A DNA stretch of 6,678 bases, taken from positions 1-6,678 of the forward strand of contig JAISBO010000060.1 of the NCBI GenBank assembly GCA_031266155.1, read 5' to 3'. A program made the translations under genes and the position numbers. Source of the DNA: Puniceicoccales bacterium (GTDB lineage Bacteria > Verrucomicrobiota > Verrucomicrobiia > Opitutales > JAIRKQ01). This document shows, one piece after another, positions 6,071 to 6,678 of this stretch. The notes below the pieces were generated by a model. The model did no database searches. It saw nothing but the letters and a program-made list of their open reading frames with translations, and was not told where the DNA came from. How positions within the stretch are numbered: the first letter of the stretch is position 1; every line of letters begins with the position of its first letter.

Positions 6071-6310
6071 ATGGACAAAAAAGCTATTATTACTGCGGCG
6101 ATTATGGGTTGTTTGATTTTTTGTCATAGTTCCGTGGACCTGGACGGAAGAGGAGAAATCGACACCGGTGCACTAAAGTCATTGGTGGGGGAGTGGAAAG
6201 GGACTCAGGATGCTATCGACGCTACCACGAAGGACATAAACAGTATACGCGAAACTCAAAATAAAAGGACTAAATTTAAAGCAATAATAGCCACACAAAT
6301 GGCAGAATAG
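6071..6310 (+). CDS. Small predicted lipoprotein or exported protein, 3' end altered by IS
   Basis: A 79-residue product, MDKKAIITAAIMGCLIFCHSS at the start: a basic tip, a short hydrophobic stretch and cysteines at 14 and 18. IMGC fits a lipobox moderately well and LIFC poorly, so lipid attachment is plausible but the signal is short. The remainder is hydrophilic, with WKGTQDAIDATTKDINSIRETQNK that looks helical or coiled-coil. I do not recognise a family. The last 18 or so residues (from about residue 62) are encoded by DNA that, on the other strand, encodes the end of the transposase, so the original C-terminus has probably been replaced by IS sequence. An in-frame ATG at 5966 would add 35 residues but would bury the signal peptide, and that ATG has no ribosome site, so it is rejected. 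The gene is divergent from the dehydrogenase. Confidence 0.55.
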   Translation: MDKKAIITAAIMGCLIFCHSSVDLDGRGEIDTGALKSLVGEWKGTQDAIDATTKDINSIRETQNKRTKFKAIIATQMAE

Positions 6311-6678
6311 GTGGATTGTGGGGAGCGGAAACGGGAAAGTGTTTCAGCGAAGAAACTTTTAAATCTTCCGATCATAGTTTCCACGGCCGACCGTTTTTTT
6401 AGAAATCTTTTTTCTTCCCGGGAGTTTGGAACCATGTTTTGGCGGTGTTTGGCAATTAGCCGTATACCCTTTTTGGCCAAAGAATCTCTGAGGGCGGTGG
6501 AAACGTATCCACTATCGCCGACCACTGTCCCCGTGCAGCCGGCGAGCACTTCTTCGGCGCAGGAAACGTCGTGTAAATTCCCTGGTTTTAGGGAAAATTT
6601 CACAAACTTTCGGGATGCATTTAGGACGAGATGCAGCTTCAATCCAAATGTTGTGGAGACCGACGAATGGGACCAATT
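6190..6678 (-). mobile_element. Insertion sequence, IS982-like, one end in the window
   Basis: The element is inferred from its transposase gene, which runs off the right edge. The left boundary is uncertain: IS ends usually lie within some tens of bases of the transposase stop (6256), so it should be somewhere in about 6190-6255, inside the small exported-protein gene. The terminal inverted repeat and target duplication cannot be read from one end. Confidence 0.6.
6256..6678 (-). CDS. DDE transposase, IS982-like, C-terminal part (cut by window edge)
   Basis: The frame is open from the right edge to a TGA at 6256-6258, 140 codons, so the N-terminus lies outside the window. It reads NWSHSSVSTTFGLKLHLVLN at the edge, then VVGDSGYVS (second catalytic Asp in the family's GD.GY motif), KKGIRLIAKHRQNM, LKKRSAVETMIGRFKS (third catalytic residue, the Glu in R..VET) and RFRSPQSTYSAICVAIIALNL at the end. 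The GDxGY, LI.K.R.NM and KR..IET series is typical of IS982-family transposases, which cut and paste DNA with a DDE active site. The IS5 superfamily is the alternative. No frameshift or stop is seen in the visible part. The terminal inverted repeat should lie just left of 6256 but cannot be defined without the other end. The gene ends inside, and convergent with, the small gene at 6071-6310. Confidence 0.85.
   Translation of the reverse strand, partial: NWSHSSVSTTFGLKLHLVLNASRKFVKFSLKPGNLHDVSCAEEVLAGCTGTVVGDSGYVSTALRDSLAKKGIRLIAKHRQNMVPNSREEKRFLKKRSAVETMIGRFKSFFAETLSRFRSPQSTYSAICVAIIALNLVLLF

Noticed and set aside
5939..6127. Minus-strand 62-codon frame in the divergent intergenic region
   Set aside because: It has no ribosome site or recognisable content and overlaps the start of the better supported plus-strand gene.
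1..6678. tRNA, rRNA or CRISPR array
   Set aside because: No cloverleaf-like, rRNA-like or regularly spaced short repeats were seen on either strand by reading. Only the long direct repeats are present.

Overview
The window holds a polymorphic-toxin locus on the minus strand, next to an acetaldehyde dehydrogenase gene, a small lipoprotein-like gene and the 3' part of an insertion-sequence transposase. The organism cannot be named from the sequence. The base composition looks moderate to slightly AT-rich, Shine-Dalgarno sites are classical (AAGGAGG), genes are closely packed, and mobile DNA is present. The AdhE-type enzyme suggests fermentative or acetyl-CoA/acetaldehyde metabolism. A host- or community-associated bacterium is possible, but that is inference.

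The toxin locus (about 1-4424) reads right to left. Two tandem genes, 3' to 5' in window coordinates 4315->2945 and 2312->1008, begin with almost identical promoters, leaders and roughly 285-residue N-terminal regions (Gly/Phe/Ser-rich start, Pro/Val-rich middle, Ala/Gly-rich pre-toxin segment). They then switch abruptly to unrelated C-terminal domains. The upstream gene ends in an LHH-type HNH/Endo VII nuclease domain and overlaps by 20 nt a SUKH (SMI1/KNR4) immunity gene. The downstream gene ends in a small domain resembling the BECR-fold RNase toxins and is followed by two small paralogous genes, probably immunity proteins. Right after the last of these, at the left edge, lies a third, start-less toxin fragment. 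It carries the same linker as the LHH toxin, so it looks like an orphan C-terminal cassette that could be recombined onto a full-length N-terminus.

To the right, 4474-5802 (minus) encodes a protein matching only the aldehyde-dehydrogenase half of AdhE, complete as a domain. A short divergent promoter region (5803-6070) separates it from a small plus-strand gene for a predicted exported or lipid-anchored protein of 79 residues. The 3' end of that gene runs into the 3' end of an IS982-like transposase (6256-window edge, minus), suggesting that the IS inserted into and reshaped it.

The likely logic is that each toxin gene supplies a common delivery module with an interchangeable warhead, its own promoter and a dedicated immunity gene directly downstream. 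The roughly 1-kb direct repeats allow deletion, duplication or warhead exchange by homologous recombination. The N-terminal delivery region is not one I recognise and is the most promising candidate for something undescribed here.
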